64,000 nt of DNA. It comes from an uncultured Haliea sp. Lineage in GTDB: Bacteria; Pseudomonadota; Gammaproteobacteria; Pseudomonadales; Halieaceae. The stretch spans positions 62,001 to 126,000 of the forward strand of contig CAMYIZ010000074.1 in NCBI GenBank assembly GCA_947258585.1, written 5' to 3'. Each line of letters opens with the position of its first letter. Positions within the stretch are counted from its first letter, which is position 1. Of this stretch, positions 1-8,522 are shown piece after piece. The position numbers were made by a program, and so were the translations under genes. The notes beneath the pieces were generated by a model, which searched no databases, was not told where the DNA came from, and worked only from the letters and a program-made list of their open reading frames with translations.

Positions 1-54
1 AGGCTGCGTGCCTGCTGGTTGGTCACAAACACTTACCAGACTGGAACGTACACG

Positions 55-921
55 ATGCGAGACCTGAACTACCAATTGAAACAGCTGTGTCAGCGCAACC
101 GGGATGGGAGCTACAGTACCCAGGCAAATCGGGCGCGGATGCTCAACCAGATTGCCAATCAACTGCAGGAGATGGGCTATCGGCGTATGACAACACATTC
201 GCTCAAGCCCAAGCACGTGGATGTGCTGGTGAAGCGCTGGCTCAGTGAGGGGATGGCGGCCGGTACCATCAAGAATCGCATGAACTGCTTGCGCTGGTGG
301 GCCGCGAAGGTGGATCGGCGCAATGTCGTCGCACGATCCAACGACTTTTACGGCATTCCTGATCGACAATTCGTCAGCAACACATCGAAGGCAGTCGCCG
401 TTGATGACAAGGCGCTGTCCGCGGTGCCGGATGCGCATGTGCGCATGAGTCTGGAATTACAGCGGGCGTTCGGATTGCGCCGCGAGGAAGCGATCAAGTT
501 TGTGCCCACCTATGCGGATCAGGGCGATCATATTCGCTTGAAAGCCTCCTGGACCAAAGGGGGCAAAGCGCGGGTGATACCAATGCTCACCCAGGAGCAG
601 CGCGATGTACTGACACGCGCACGCCGCTTGGCGGGTAGCGGCTCCCTGATTCCAGCGCACAAAAACTACATTCAGCAGCTGCGAACCTATGAACGTCACA
701 CCACGCATGCGGGCTTGTCCAAGCTCCATGGGCTGCGCCACGCCTACGCCCAGGCTCGCTACCTGCACCTGGCCGGGTGGGCATGTCCAGCGGCGGGAGG
801 ACCGACGGCAAACCAGCTAACCGTCGATCAGCGCAAACAGGATTATCAGGCGCGCCTCACCATCAGTCGCGAGCTGGGCCACATCCGCGAGCAGATCAGT
901 GCGGTGTATTTAGGAAGGTAA
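55..921 (+). CDS. Tyrosine recombinase-like protein (integrase-domain family of ICEs)
   Basis: A DNA strand-exchange enzyme of the tyrosine recombinase superfamily, 288 aa from the ATG at 55. An in-frame start at 19 would add 12 unconvincing residues, and MRDLNYQL is the expected N-terminus. The full catalytic set is visible: Arg132 (in GLRREEA), His215 and Arg218 (HGLRH), His276 (ELGH) and Tyr285 (AVYLGR), four residues from the C-terminus. The N-terminal half (about 1-100) resembles the core-binding domain of the integrase_1 type. Proteins like this are common inside PFGI-1/SPI-7-like ICEs and plasmids and are usually not the element's main att integrase. The next gene begins 122 nt downstream and opens the conjugation region. 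The family call is firm; its role in mobility is not. Confidence 0.85.
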   Translation: MRDLNYQLKQLCQRNRDGSYSTQANRARMLNQIANQLQEMGYRRMTTHSLKPKHVDVLVKRWLSEGMAAGTIKNRMNCLRWWAAKVDRRNVVARSNDFYGIPDRQFVSNTSKAVAVDDKALSAVPDAHVRMSLELQRAFGLRREEAIKFVPTYADQGDHIRLKASWTKGGKARVIPMLTQEQRDVLTRARRLAGSGSLIPAHKNYIQQLRTYERHTTHAGLSKLHGLRHAYAQARYLHLAGWACPAAGGPTANQLTVDQRKQDYQARLTISRELGHIREQISAVYLGR

Positions 922-1043
922 GTTGTTATGCAAAGTTGAGGCGCGACATCGAACAAGCGCAACAGGTTTTGCCTGGATAAGCCATTCACGTCCGCCGGTG
1001 GCTTGGTGATCATGAAGCCCATCCTGATACCCGAGACCTGCAC

Positions 1044-1538
1044 ATGTTCTCCGCCAAACACCAACGCTCACCGCGCATCCTTCCGAGCCTGTTGTGCTGT
1101 TTTAGCCTTACCACCGTAAGCGATGTGGCCTTCGCCGCAGCGCCGCCCGAGAGGGATCTTGGCGCACTGACGCAGGTTGGCCGCTACAGCGTTCTCGCCG
1201 CGGGGCCCACCAAGGGTCAGCGGGATCTGCTGGCGGTGACCAGTGCAATCGACATTCCCGTCGACGTACAGACAGTCGGGGAGGCATTGCACTGGTTGTT
1301 GCGTGATTCCGGGTATCGCCTGGCGGCGGTCTCTGTCATGCCGCTCGAGGTGAAGGCCATGCTCGAGCTGCCGCTGCCGGGTGTTCATCGCCGGTTCGAG
1401 CCCATGCCACTTCAAACGGTGATCGGGCTGATCGTCGGGCCCGCGTTTGATCTGGTGCAGGATCCGGTTCACCGCCTGCTGGCCTTCGAGCGCTGTGCGG
1501 GAACACCTGATTCAGCTGCTATGGTAGAGGTGCGGTAA
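1044..1538 (+). CDS. ICE protein, PilL N-terminal type (TIGR03748-like)
   Basis: A 164-aa exported protein matching the N-terminal PilL family that opens the transfer region of PFGI-1-class ICEs. An N-terminal signal peptide is visible (hydrophobic about 12-30, ending AFAA). The mature part contains the family-typical pattern of a GRYS segment, a 'VGEALHWLLRDSGYRL' region and a LPGVHRRFEPM segment, which resembles the periplasmic part of type IV pilus secretin-associated proteins. It overlaps the next small gene by one nucleotide (TAATG). It probably helps assemble the conjugative pilus or outer-membrane channel; the exact function in these elements is not known. Confidence 0.82.
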   Translation: MFSAKHQRSPRILPSLLCCFSLTTVSDVAFAAAPPERDLGALTQVGRYSVLAAGPTKGQRDLLAVTSAIDIPVDVQTVGEALHWLLRDSGYRLAAVSVMPLEVKAMLELPLPGVHRRFEPMPLQTVIGLIVGPAFDLVQDPVHRLLAFERCAGTPDSAAMVEVR

Positions 1539-1777
1539 TGGACGTCTTTCTCTTCGCCGTTGTTCTGGTAGCGGCCCTGGTGGCGGGGGTCGGCGACAAA
1601 CCCGCTGAGCATCAAGCGGACACTGCCGTCCAGACAGCCGTTCCTCCATCCCCAGGAAGCGCACCGGCGGTTGGAAGGGATATCGCTGTGCCCGTGTGTG
1701 ACCCTACGCGGGCCCGCATTCACCAACGTGACCTTTCCGGGGCAGTCGAGCAAGAGATCAAGACTAATGATCGTTAA
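1538..1777 (+). CDS. Small ICE protein with N-terminal hydrophobic segment
   Basis: A 79-aa frame that begins in the stop of the PilL-like gene and overlaps the next gene by 11 nt. Residues 3-18 are strongly hydrophobic, and the rest is Pro/Ala/Thr-rich and polar. I recognise no domain. The tight overlap on both sides supports real translation, and small proteins are frequent at this position in related ICEs. It could be a membrane-anchored accessory of pilus assembly, but that is only inference from position. Confidence 0.5.
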   Translation: MDVFLFAVVLVAALVAGVGDKPAEHQADTAVQTAVPPSPGSAPAVGRDIAVPVCDPTRARIHQRDLSGAVEQEIKTNDR

Positions 1778-2597
1778 CGGCCATTGCGGTGGGTGTTGTC
1801 AGGGGCTTTTCAGCGCCGCATTGGCAGTCAGTCTTTGCGTCGCCATACCAGTCATGGGCCAAGCCCGCGATCCAGCTGCGTATAAATCTTCGATCGAACA
1901 GTCCGTTGAGACGTCGGCGACGAAACGGGTCGATTCCAAGACATTGCGGGCCGAGCTCTGGGGGCTGGATGCATCGGAGTGGCAACGCTACCAGTCCCTG
2001 ATGCAAGGCATACGGGGCAGCGTGAGCCCCGCCACGCTGTCGCCCATCGAAGTGCTGGGTATTCATGCACGCAATGACGATGAGCGACGGCGCTATGCCG
2101 AGCAATGGGCCGTCATGATGCGCGAGGACGCCGAGCGCATCCTGGCATTCCAGAGGGCCTACGACGACGCCCAAAAGCGCCTGTTCGCCGGCGGCTTGCT
2201 TATCGATCCTCACGCCCTCGCCGCTGTCAGGGCGAATCAGGTCAAACACACAAAGTGGACGTGGCACCCGGACGACCGGGTGTTGTTTTTTGCGGATACC
2301 CAGTGCCCGACCTGTGATGCGGTACTGGAACGCCTGGTCAGCCAGATCTCCCAGTTCGCCGGTATCGATGTGTACCTGGTCGATGTCGCTGCCGGCGATG
2401 AAGATGACATACGCGAGTGGGCCGCCTCGAAACAGATCGATCCTCTTTGGGTCAGCGAGCACAAAATGACCCTGAACATCGACGCCGGTGCGTTGAGCGA
2501 AGTGACTACGTACACGGGCCAACAGGGGCAGCAGCTACCGGTACTGGTGGTACGTAGGCAAGGGCAGTTGGCGCCCCTGCCGGCGCTGCATTTTTGA
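1767..2597 (+). CDS. ICE periplasmic protein with CxxC motif (TIGR03759 family)
   Basis: A 276-aa exported protein. The start at 1767 is chosen because it overlaps the preceding gene slightly and places a hydrophobic signal segment (about 12-32) at the N-terminus; the open frame extends further upstream without a credible start. Residues 170-183 read RVLFFADTQCPTC, a thioredoxin-like strand followed by a CPTC pair (Cys180, Cys183). The region before it (60-135) is helical and rich in Arg and Glu. This matches the TIGR03759 family of PFGI-1-class ICEs. A role in disulfide handling during transfer-apparatus assembly is plausible but inferred. Confidence 0.82.
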   Translation: MIVNGHCGGCCQGLFSAALAVSLCVAIPVMGQARDPAAYKSSIEQSVETSATKRVDSKTLRAELWGLDASEWQRYQSLMQGIRGSVSPATLSPIEVLGIHARNDDERRRYAEQWAVMMREDAERILAFQRAYDDAQKRLFAGGLLIDPHALAAVRANQVKHTKWTWHPDDRVLFFADTQCPTCDAVLERLVSQISQFAGIDVYLVDVAAGDEDDIREWAASKQIDPLWVSEHKMTLNIDAGALSEVTTYTGQQGQQLPVLVVRRQGQLAPLPALHF

Positions 2598-2604
2598 TGG
2601 GGCG

Positions 2605-3168
2605 ATGATGGTCATCCCGTCGACCGTAGTCTGCCTTTTGGGCTTGTTCGCGTGTTCGGCGACTGCGCAGTCACAGTCGGTACCGGTGGGGTATCGGCAG
2701 GTGGCGCAAGAAGCCGGAGTGCCGTCGAAGCTCCTGTATGCCGTGGCCCTGGCTGAGAGTGGGCAAAGCGCTTTCAGTGGCGGCGCGTTCAGGCCCTGGC
2801 CCTGGACGCTCAACATCAACGGCAAGGGGCGTTACTACCCATCACGTCAGGCTGCCTGGCAAGCCTTGCAATCTGCTCTTGCTGGTCCAGAGCCGTCTGT
2901 CGATATTGGCCTGATGCAGATCAGCTGGCGCTACCACCAGAACGTCCTGGGCTCGGCCTGGGCCGCGCTGGACCCCTACCACAACCTGCGGGTCGCCGCG
3001 GCGCTGCTGCGCGATTGTCTGGCAGCGCACGATCACTGGCTGCCCAGCGCCGGTTGTTATCACGCCCCGAACAATGCCCGTCGCGCAGAGCGCTACAGCC
3101 AGCGGGTCCAGACGCACTGGCTGCGACTGACCGATGAGCCGCTAGGAGTGGTTGATGGCGCCCCGTAA
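2605..3168 (+). CDS. Conjugation-associated lytic transglycosylase (SLT domain)
   Basis: A peptidoglycan-cleaving enzyme that opens the cell wall for the transfer channel, acting in the periplasm. The 187-aa protein has a signal peptide (hydrophobic 6-21). The lysozyme-like SLT core carries the catalytic Glu51 in AVALAESGQS and the DIGLMQISW motif near 97-106, both typical of the Slt70/IagB fold. It starts 7 nt after the upstream gene; ATG triplets at 2605 and 2608 are both possible. Length and position match the transglycosylase of PFGI-1-type ICEs. Confidence 0.9.
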   Translation: MMVIPSTVVCLLGLFACSATAQSQSVPVGYRQVAQEAGVPSKLLYAVALAESGQSAFSGGAFRPWPWTLNINGKGRYYPSRQAAWQALQSALAGPEPSVDIGLMQISWRYHQNVLGSAWAALDPYHNLRVAAALLRDCLAAHDHWLPSAGCYHAPNNARRAERYSQRVQTHWLRLTDEPLGVVDGAP

Positions 3169-3736
3169 GCAACCGGTTCGACCACACCTTGTGCTTGGGG
3201 TACTCGCGTCCCTGACGTTGGCTCCAACGGCACTGGCTGAGCTGACCGTGATCTATGACAGCGGCCAGACGCGGCCGCTGGCGCCATTGTTGAGGCCGCT
3301 GTTGCCCAACCAACAGCCAGTAGCCGGCGCTATTGGGCAGAACCCCAAGAGCTTGGCACCTGCATCCACATCGGGACCCGCAGACTTCAGGAATCTACTG
3401 CCGGTGCAGTCACCCGGACTGCAGGTCGGCGATATCGCGGGTCATCAGTTAGCGCCCGCGGTGCTGGCACGTTTGGCGCAGGGCAATCCCCGCCCATTTT
3501 TCCTGGTGGGATCTGACGAGGTGTCCCTGCGATGGCTGGCGCATCATCGGAACACGCTTCAATCTCTGGGCGCTGTCGGCATGCTGGTGCAGGCCGACAC
3601 GGACGAGGATGTCCGCAGCGTGGTAGCGGCAGCACAGGGCTTACCCATGACCCTGGGTGCCGGTGATGATCTGGCCAGGGCGCTGGGGATCGATCGCTAC
3701 CCGATCCTGATTACCCGCGAAGGCATTCAGCAATGA
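3155..3736 (+). CDS. ICE exported protein (TIGR03765 family)
   Basis: A 193-aa secreted or periplasmic protein of the TIGR03765 family, found between the transglycosylase and TraD in PFGI-1-class ICEs. The signal peptide spans roughly residues 10-29 (LVLGVLASLTLAPTALAE). The ATG at 3155 is preferred over the adjacent TTG because of a GGAG ribosome-binding site at about 3146-3149. The C-terminal half (from about 110) has an alternating pattern resembling a thioredoxin-like or TrbC/TraF-like fold, without a cysteine pair. It overlaps the previous gene by 14 nt and traD by 4 nt (ATGA). Confidence 0.82.
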   Translation: MAPRKQPVRPHLVLGVLASLTLAPTALAELTVIYDSGQTRPLAPLLRPLLPNQQPVAGAIGQNPKSLAPASTSGPADFRNLLPVQSPGLQVGDIAGHQLAPAVLARLAQGNPRPFFLVGSDEVSLRWLAHHRNTLQSLGAVGMLVQADTDEDVRSVVAAAQGLPMTLGAGDDLARALGIDRYPILITREGIQQ

Positions 3737-5868
3737 GCGCGCACCCCATGGAGGCGCTGCTGCGACCGCCTGTGGAGTTGTGGTCTACCTCCACGGCATT
3801 CGCTGCTGGCACATTGGCCTGGTTGGCGCCCGGTGCCTTGATGATGCCGCCGGGGATTGCTACAGCCACCGGGGTAACCTTCTTCGCTTTCGGGCTGTGG
3901 CGAGGGCGGCAGGCCTGGCGCGTACTGCGTTATCAGCGCCACATGCGCTGTCTGCCACTGTATCAGTTGCGCGCAGAACAGATACCGGTCAGTCGTCACA
4001 AGCTGTTTCTGGGGCGGGGCTTTCGCTGGTCCCAGCAGCATACACAGCGCCTGCGCGATACGCTGAAGCCGGAAGTACAGCGCTTCGTTCAGCCCGGCCG
4101 ACTGTATCTCTGGGCACGCCAGAAAGAGGTGGCGTGGGAATCTATCCCCGGCCTGGCTCTCCTGGCCAGGGCCTTGCGCAGTCGCAGCCGTTGGAATCCG
4201 CTGGCGCCGTTGCCAGCGGTGGGCGGCAAGCCCGCCCTGCATGCGGTGGAGCCCCACGAGCAGTCTGTATGGATGGACCTTGGTGAACGGGTAGGGCACA
4301 CCCTGGTGTTGGGCACGACCCGGGTGGGCAAAACTCGCCTGGCCGAACTGCTGATCACCCAGGATATCCGCCGGGGCGACGTCGTCATCGTCTTCGACCC
4401 CAAAGGGGATGCCGACCTGTTGCGTCGCATTTACGCGGAGGCCAAGCGCGCCGGCCGGCTGGACGAGTTTTACCTGTTCCATTTGGGTTTTCCCGAACTC
4501 TCTGCGCGTTACAACGCCATTGGGAATTTCTCCCGTATCACCGAAGTGGCGACCCGTATCGCCAATCAATTGCCCAATGAGGGGAATTCGGCGGCCTTCA
4601 AGGAGTTTGCCTGGCGCTTCGTCAATATCATCGCACGCGCGCTGGTGGCCCTGAAGCGCCGGCCGGATTATCAGCAGGTGCGCCGTTACATCAACGATAT
4701 CGAGCCGCTGTTTGTGGAGTACGCGGGCCACTGTGCGGAAGTCGCCGGCATCGAAGACTGGGGGTCACTGGTAGAAGAGCGTGCAGCGGATATCAAGGAA
4801 CGCAATCTGCCCAATGCCCTGCGTGGCCGCTCCATGGAAGCCATTGCCTGCATGCGGTTGTTGCAGGAGAAGGCCATCTACGATCCCGTCTTGGATGGGC
4901 TGATTTCCGCGTTCAAATACGACAAGACGTATTTCGACAAGATTGTCAGTTCGGTCGGCCCCCTGATGGAAAAGTTGACCACCGGTACCATCGCCGGGCT
5001 GATCTCGCCGAACTATCAGGACGATAGGGACTCGCGACCCATCTTCGAGTGGATGGAGGTGGTGCGCCGCAAAGGTATTGTCTATGTGGGACTCGACGCG
5101 CTCACCGATACCACTGTGGCCAGCGCTGTCGGCAACTCCATGTTTGCGGACCTGGTGTCGGTGGCTGGCCAGATCTACAAGCATGGCGTAGACCCTGGCC
5201 GGCATGATGACAGCGGGCAGGTATCCACGAGGACCGCCAGGCGACCCTCGACGCCAACCATTTCCCTCCACGCCGATGAGTTCAATGAGCTGATTGGCGA
5301 TGAGTTCGTGCCGCTGTTGAACAAGGCGGGCGGGGCGGGGTTTCAGGTGACGGCCTACACCCAGACCTGGTCCGACGTGGAGGCGCGCCTGGGCAACCGG
5401 GCGAAAGCCGGGCAGGTGGCAGGGAACTTCAACACCCTGCTGATGCTGCGGGTGAAAGAGCTGGACACAGCGGCGATGTTGACCGATCAGTTGCCGCGGG
5501 TGGAGGTCTTTAGCCTGATGAGCGTGTCCGGTGTGGACGACTCCTCGGACCCGGGCTCCGGGGTCGATTTCAAGTCCCGCAACGAGGATCGGATCAGTGT
5601 GTCCGAGGTGCCAATGCTGACCGCCGCCGATATGGTCACGCTTCCCAAGGGGCAGGCGTTCGCCCTGCTGGAAGGGGGCCAGCTCTGGAAAATCCGCATC
5701 CCGCTGCCGGACGAGCGCGATGACGCGGTCATGCCGGGTGACTTTGAGGCGATAGCGGAGGCCATGCGTCGCAGCTATGTCACCAACGACCATTGGTACC
5801 GCGTGACCGATCACTGGTGGCATGCCGTCTCCGAGCTCGCAATCCCTACTTCAGACGCCGGTGAGTAG
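3733..5868 (+). CDS. traD: Type IV coupling protein TraD (ICE class)
   Basis: The VirD4/TraD-type ATPase that brings the relaxase-DNA complex to the secretion channel, at the inner membrane. The protein is 711 aa. Residues 15-60 form a hydrophobic N-terminal anchor. Walker A is GTTRVGKT at about 194-201, followed by the Walker-B-like strand VVIVFDPKGD near 216-226. A large all-alpha region and a C-terminal ATPase half with HADEFNEL and YTQTWSD follow. It overlaps the upstream gene by 4 nt and sits 8 nt before the next, so it is cotranscribed. Length and layout match the SXT/TOL and PFGI-1 subfamily. The gene is intact, but its normal partner relaxase is not in this window. Confidence 0.93.
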   Translation: MSAHPMEALLRPPVELWSTSTAFAAGTLAWLAPGALMMPPGIATATGVTFFAFGLWRGRQAWRVLRYQRHMRCLPLYQLRAEQIPVSRHKLFLGRGFRWSQQHTQRLRDTLKPEVQRFVQPGRLYLWARQKEVAWESIPGLALLARALRSRSRWNPLAPLPAVGGKPALHAVEPHEQSVWMDLGERVGHTLVLGTTRVGKTRLAELLITQDIRRGDVVIVFDPKGDADLLRRIYAEAKRAGRLDEFYLFHLGFPELSARYNAIGNFSRITEVATRIANQLPNEGNSAAFKEFAWRFVNIIARALVALKRRPDYQQVRRYINDIEPLFVEYAGHCAEVAGIEDWGSLVEERAADIKERNLPNALRGRSMEAIACMRLLQEKAIYDPVLDGLISAFKYDKTYFDKIVSSVGPLMEKLTTGTIAGLISPNYQDDRDSRPIFEWMEVVRRKGIVYVGLDALTDTTVASAVGNSMFADLVSVAGQIYKHGVDPGRHDDSGQVSTRTARRPSTPTISLHADEFNELIGDEFVPLLNKAGGAGFQVTAYTQTWSDVEARLGNRAKAGQVAGNFNTLLMLRVKELDTAAMLTDQLPRVEVFSLMSVSGVDDSSDPGSGVDFKSRNEDRISVSEVPMLTAADMVTLPKGQAFALLEGGQLWKIRIPLPDERDDAVMPGDFEAIAEAMRRSYVTNDHWYRVTDHWWHAVSELAIPTSDAGE

Positions 5869-5876
5869 ACCTGAGT

Positions 5877-6608
5877 ATGGTCGAGCCCCGTGATCCCCGG
5901 CGAGCGGTGGCAGCACCCGGTACGCTGTCCCGGCTGCTGACAGGTATTGCCCACGGCCTCAAGTGGCTGTTCCTCTCCCTGCTTTTCTCCATTCTGGTGG
6001 AGTGGGTCGGCATGATGTTCTGGTGGGAGGAGCAGGGCCTCGGCCACAGTCGTCAGATGCTGGTGGCGGAGTTACTGTTCCTGGGTGCCGACTTTCAGCA
6101 CAGTTGGATCACCACCGAACCAATGGCCTTCGCCAGTCGGCTCTCGGAGGGGATATACCAGGTGGCCTTCGAGTGGACGGGGTTGGTGGATCTGATCCGT
6201 TGGATCACGCCGGTACCGGCTGCTGAGGAAACCGGTCTGCGTCCGACGCTGCACAGCTTCTACCGGCCGGTATCTGAGTTCGTTCTGGCCGCCATGCAGA
6301 TCACGCAGGTCTTCGCTGTGCGACTGGCTATCCTGGCGCTGGCGACACCAGTGTTCGGGTTGTTCACCGCCGTGGCGCTGGTGGACGGGCTGGTGCGGCG
6401 GGATCTGCGGCGTTGGGGCGGCGGCAGGGAAAGCTCCTTTGTCTACCACTACGCCAAGAAAGCCGCCATCCCGCTGATGATCATGGCCTGGGTCGTGTAC
6501 CTGGCCTTACCCTGTAGCTTGCACCCCTCCTGGATTATCCTGCCATTCTCACTGGCGTTCGCCTTCGCGGTCACCATCACCGCCAGCACCTTCAAAAAGT
6601 ACCTCTGA
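5877..6608 (+). CDS. ICE membrane protein (TIGR03747 family)
   Basis: A 243-aa inner-membrane protein with about four to five membrane segments: near 30-52, two in the stretch 137-165, and two near 198-240. It always follows traD in PFGI-1-class ICEs and probably associates with the coupling protein, though its role is not established. It is the last gene before the accessory hotspot. The palindromic control region of the toxin-antitoxin genes starts right at its stop codon. Confidence 0.85.
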   Translation: MVEPRDPRRAVAAPGTLSRLLTGIAHGLKWLFLSLLFSILVEWVGMMFWWEEQGLGHSRQMLVAELLFLGADFQHSWITTEPMAFASRLSEGIYQVAFEWTGLVDLIRWITPVPAAEETGLRPTLHSFYRPVSEFVLAAMQITQVFAVRLAILALATPVFGLFTAVALVDGLVRRDLRRWGGGRESSFVYHYAKKAAIPLMIMAWVVYLALPCSLHPSWIILPFSLAFAFAVTITASTFKKYL

Positions 6609-6670
6609 TACAGTTGACTGTAACAATACAGCCTGCTAGCCTGTATTTGAATACTGTAACAGTACAGTAT
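6609..6670. promoter_or_regulatory. Array of three inverted repeats ahead of the antitoxin gene
   Basis: Three nested palindromes built on the same ACTGTA/TACAGT half-site lie within 62 nt: TACAGT-N2-ACTGTA at 6609-6622, AATACAG-N9-CTGTATT at 6625-6647, and ATACTGTA-N4-TACAGTAT at 6651-6670. They occupy the whole promoter region between the TIGR03747 gene and the antitoxin start at 6704. This is the layout expected for autorepression by a DNA-binding antitoxin. The palindromes are seen directly; the binding protein is inferred. Confidence 0.75.
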
Positions 6671-6703
6671 TGAGTGAGGTAACGAGGTTGAAAGGAGGTA
6701 AGC

Positions 6704-7105
6704 ATGATCGCTCAAGCTGAACAACTGCTGCAACGTGGTTCCAGTGTTCCCAGCGCGTTGCTGCCGGCGATTTTCACTATCTTCAGCCAATGGCGCCTGA
6801 CCGGTGCCCAGCAGATGACCCTGTTGGGGCTCAGCAACGAGAAGACCCTCTACAACTGGAAGAGCCAGCCGGAAAAGGCCAAGCTGACGAGGGATCTGTT
6901 GGAGCGGGCCAGCTACATCCTGGGGATCTACAAGTCCCTGGAAATCCTGTTCCCCGATCCGGCACTGGCCGACCAGTGGCTGGCCACGCCCAATGACAAT
7001 CCGCTCTTCAACGGCACAGCACCGCTGGACCGCTTGCTGGCCGGCCAGGTGGTGGACCTGGCAGTAGTGCGGGATTTCCTCGATGGTCAGCGGGGTGGCT
7101 GGTGA
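6704..7105 (+). CDS. Xre/MbcA/ParS-type antitoxin
   Basis: A 133-aa antitoxin of the Xre-MbcA-ParS family (DUF2384). Residues 25-70 form a Xre-like helix-turn-helix (the SNEKTLYNWKSQPEKAK stretch contains the recognition helix). The C-terminal part (75-133), with the FPDPALADQWLATPN segment and a terminal GQRGGW, is the toxin-binding half. It has an exceptionally strong ribosome-binding site (AAAGGAGGT at 6691-6699). Its stop overlaps the GTG start of the RES toxin by 4 nt. It should neutralise that toxin and repress its own promoter through the palindromes just upstream. Confidence 0.9.
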   Translation: MIAQAEQLLQRGSSVPSALLPAIFTIFSQWRLTGAQQMTLLGLSNEKTLYNWKSQPEKAKLTRDLLERASYILGIYKSLEILFPDPALADQWLATPNDNPLFNGTAPLDRLLAGQVVDLAVVRDFLDGQRGGW

Positions 7106-7794
7106 TCGATATCGACACCCTGCCCGGCAGTGAGGTCAATGAACCCGTCTATCGGATCATACTGTCGCGCTACCCCCAGATTCACCTGTTCGAGCGCGTC
7201 TCCAATCCCCAGGATTGGGACGTGCTCTATGCCGTGGAGTCCCTGACCAACCCCAGACTGCGCGATGAAGTCGGTGATATTCGCTTGGTACCACCGGAAG
7301 ATCGTGTCTATGGCGATGGCGCCTCCTGGATCATGGCGGCTTTCACCCACCCCCCGGTCGATGGGCGAGGTGGTCGCTTCAACCGGGACTTCGGTATCTA
7401 TTACTGCGCCGCCGATCAGGCGGTAGCCATCGCCGAATCGGCCTTTCACCGGGCGCGCTTCCTGCGGGAGTCCCGCATCGACAAGACCACCCAGGACATG
7501 CGCGTGATTCGCGCGCATGTGGGCCCTACAACCCTCCACGATGTACGTCATCTGGTCGGCGACGCGATCTACGATCCTGATCAATACGGTGAAGCCCAGC
7601 AGCTCGGTGACGCCTTACGTGGCGCCAGGAGTTTCGGAGTTCACTACCAGAGCGTGAGAGCCGAAGGGGAGTGCTACGGGGTGATGCGCGCTCGAGCATT
7701 GTCTGATGCGATTCACTGGCGGTATCTGCGCTACCACTATGATCAAGGGGCCATCGTCCACGTGGAATCCCTCGATGGCAGTGGCAGGAGGTGA
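7102..7794 (+). CDS. RES-domain toxin
   Basis: A 230-aa RES-family toxin; characterised relatives (MbcT, ParT, RES-Xre) deplete NAD+ or modify targets using it. The family residues appear as RGGRFN (89-94) followed by AESAFHRARF with Glu112-Ser113, matching the Arg-Glu-Ser signature. It starts at GTG 7102, overlapping the antitoxin stop (GTGA), so the pair is translationally coupled. Its own stop overlaps the following exonuclease frame. In ICEs such pairs usually stabilise the element or act in defence. Confidence 0.9.
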   Translation: MIDIDTLPGSEVNEPVYRIILSRYPQIHLFERVSNPQDWDVLYAVESLTNPRLRDEVGDIRLVPPEDRVYGDGASWIMAAFTHPPVDGRGGRFNRDFGIYYCAADQAVAIAESAFHRARFLRESRIDKTTQDMRVIRAHVGPTTLHDVRHLVGDAIYDPDQYGEAQQLGDALRGARSFGVHYQSVRAEGECYGVMRARALSDAIHWRYLRYHYDQGAIVHVESLDGSGRR

Positions 7795-7799
7795 TGGCG

Positions 7800-8396
7800 A
7801 TGTATAAAGAGCTGCTGTGGATCTTCACCCAGCTTCCGGACGACTACATTGTCCTCGACACCGAAACCACCGGACTCCCGGACGAAAATGGCCTACCGGA
7901 TATTGTGACGCTCGGCATTACCGTCGTGAGGCATCGGGAGATTGCGACATCGGTTGAATTTCAGATCCGACCGCAGAAGCCAATCTCGGCAGAAGCGCTG
8001 TCGATTCACGGGATTACCAACGAACAGGCAGCCGAATTCGAACCCTTCGATTCACTGTGGCAACCGATCGCCGAGACCCTGAAGGACCAACTCATAGTCA
8101 TCCACAACGCCAGTTTTGACTGGCCTATTCTGCTGGATCACGTTGATCGATACGGACTGGAGATGCCGAAAATTCAAGGGTTGTTCTGTAGCCAGAAAGC
8201 AGCCACCCCCTGGGCGCAGGTAATGAATTTTCCGTGCAGCCACAGGGGCCCCTCGATGGATTTGCTTACAGAAGTGCTTGGTGTTGAAGACCTGAGAGGC
8301 AAAGGCGACGGAACTCATGGAGCCGCAATTGATAGTAGACAGACGGCTCAAGTGGTAGAGGTGATAAGGCGCAATAGCAGAGCGAATAAAGTTTAA
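7800..8396 (+). CDS. DnaQ-like 3'-5' exonuclease (DEDD fold)
   Basis: A single-domain DEDD exonuclease of about 198 aa, related to the epsilon proofreading subunit. The Exo I motif DTETTG lies about 20 residues in, the Exo II motif HNASFDW near 103-109, and the Exo III region HGAAIDSRQT near 178-187 (the His-x5-Asp pattern of the DEDDh class). Possible starts are 7791 (GTG), 7794 and 7800; AGGAGG at 7786-7791 best serves 7800. It follows the RES gene without a gap, making a three-gene operon with the toxin-antitoxin pair. It may be a passenger, a defence nuclease or a housekeeping spare copy. Confidence 0.85.
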   Translation: MYKELLWIFTQLPDDYIVLDTETTGLPDENGLPDIVTLGITVVRHREIATSVEFQIRPQKPISAEALSIHGITNEQAAEFEPFDSLWQPIAETLKDQLIVIHNASFDWPILLDHVDRYGLEMPKIQGLFCSQKAATPWAQVMNFPCSHRGPSMDLLTEVLGVEDLRGKGDGTHGAAIDSRQTAQVVEVIRRNSRANKV

Positions 8397-8522
8397 ACCC
8401 TGCGTCATGATTTTTAGGAATAAGCCAATGTGTAGGGTTCCTATGCGAACGTTAACAATTCAAGACCTAATCCTGAATTGTACTGATATGCAAGAGAATA
8501 TAAGGAGGGCTGAGTCATTTTG

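Noticed and set aside
19-921. Main integrase of the ICE
   Set aside because: The protein is of the internal integrase-domain type, adjacent to conjugation genes with no att site or tRNA gene beside it, so I do not call it the element's site-specific integrase.
3727-4731. Long opposite-strand open frame (334 codons) across traD
   Set aside because: It lies within a well-supported gene, has no family-like sequence and no ribosome-binding site; it is a product of high-GC antisense codons. The same applies to 4765-5823, 13186-14355, 32970-34205, 45797-46816 and 60649-61755.
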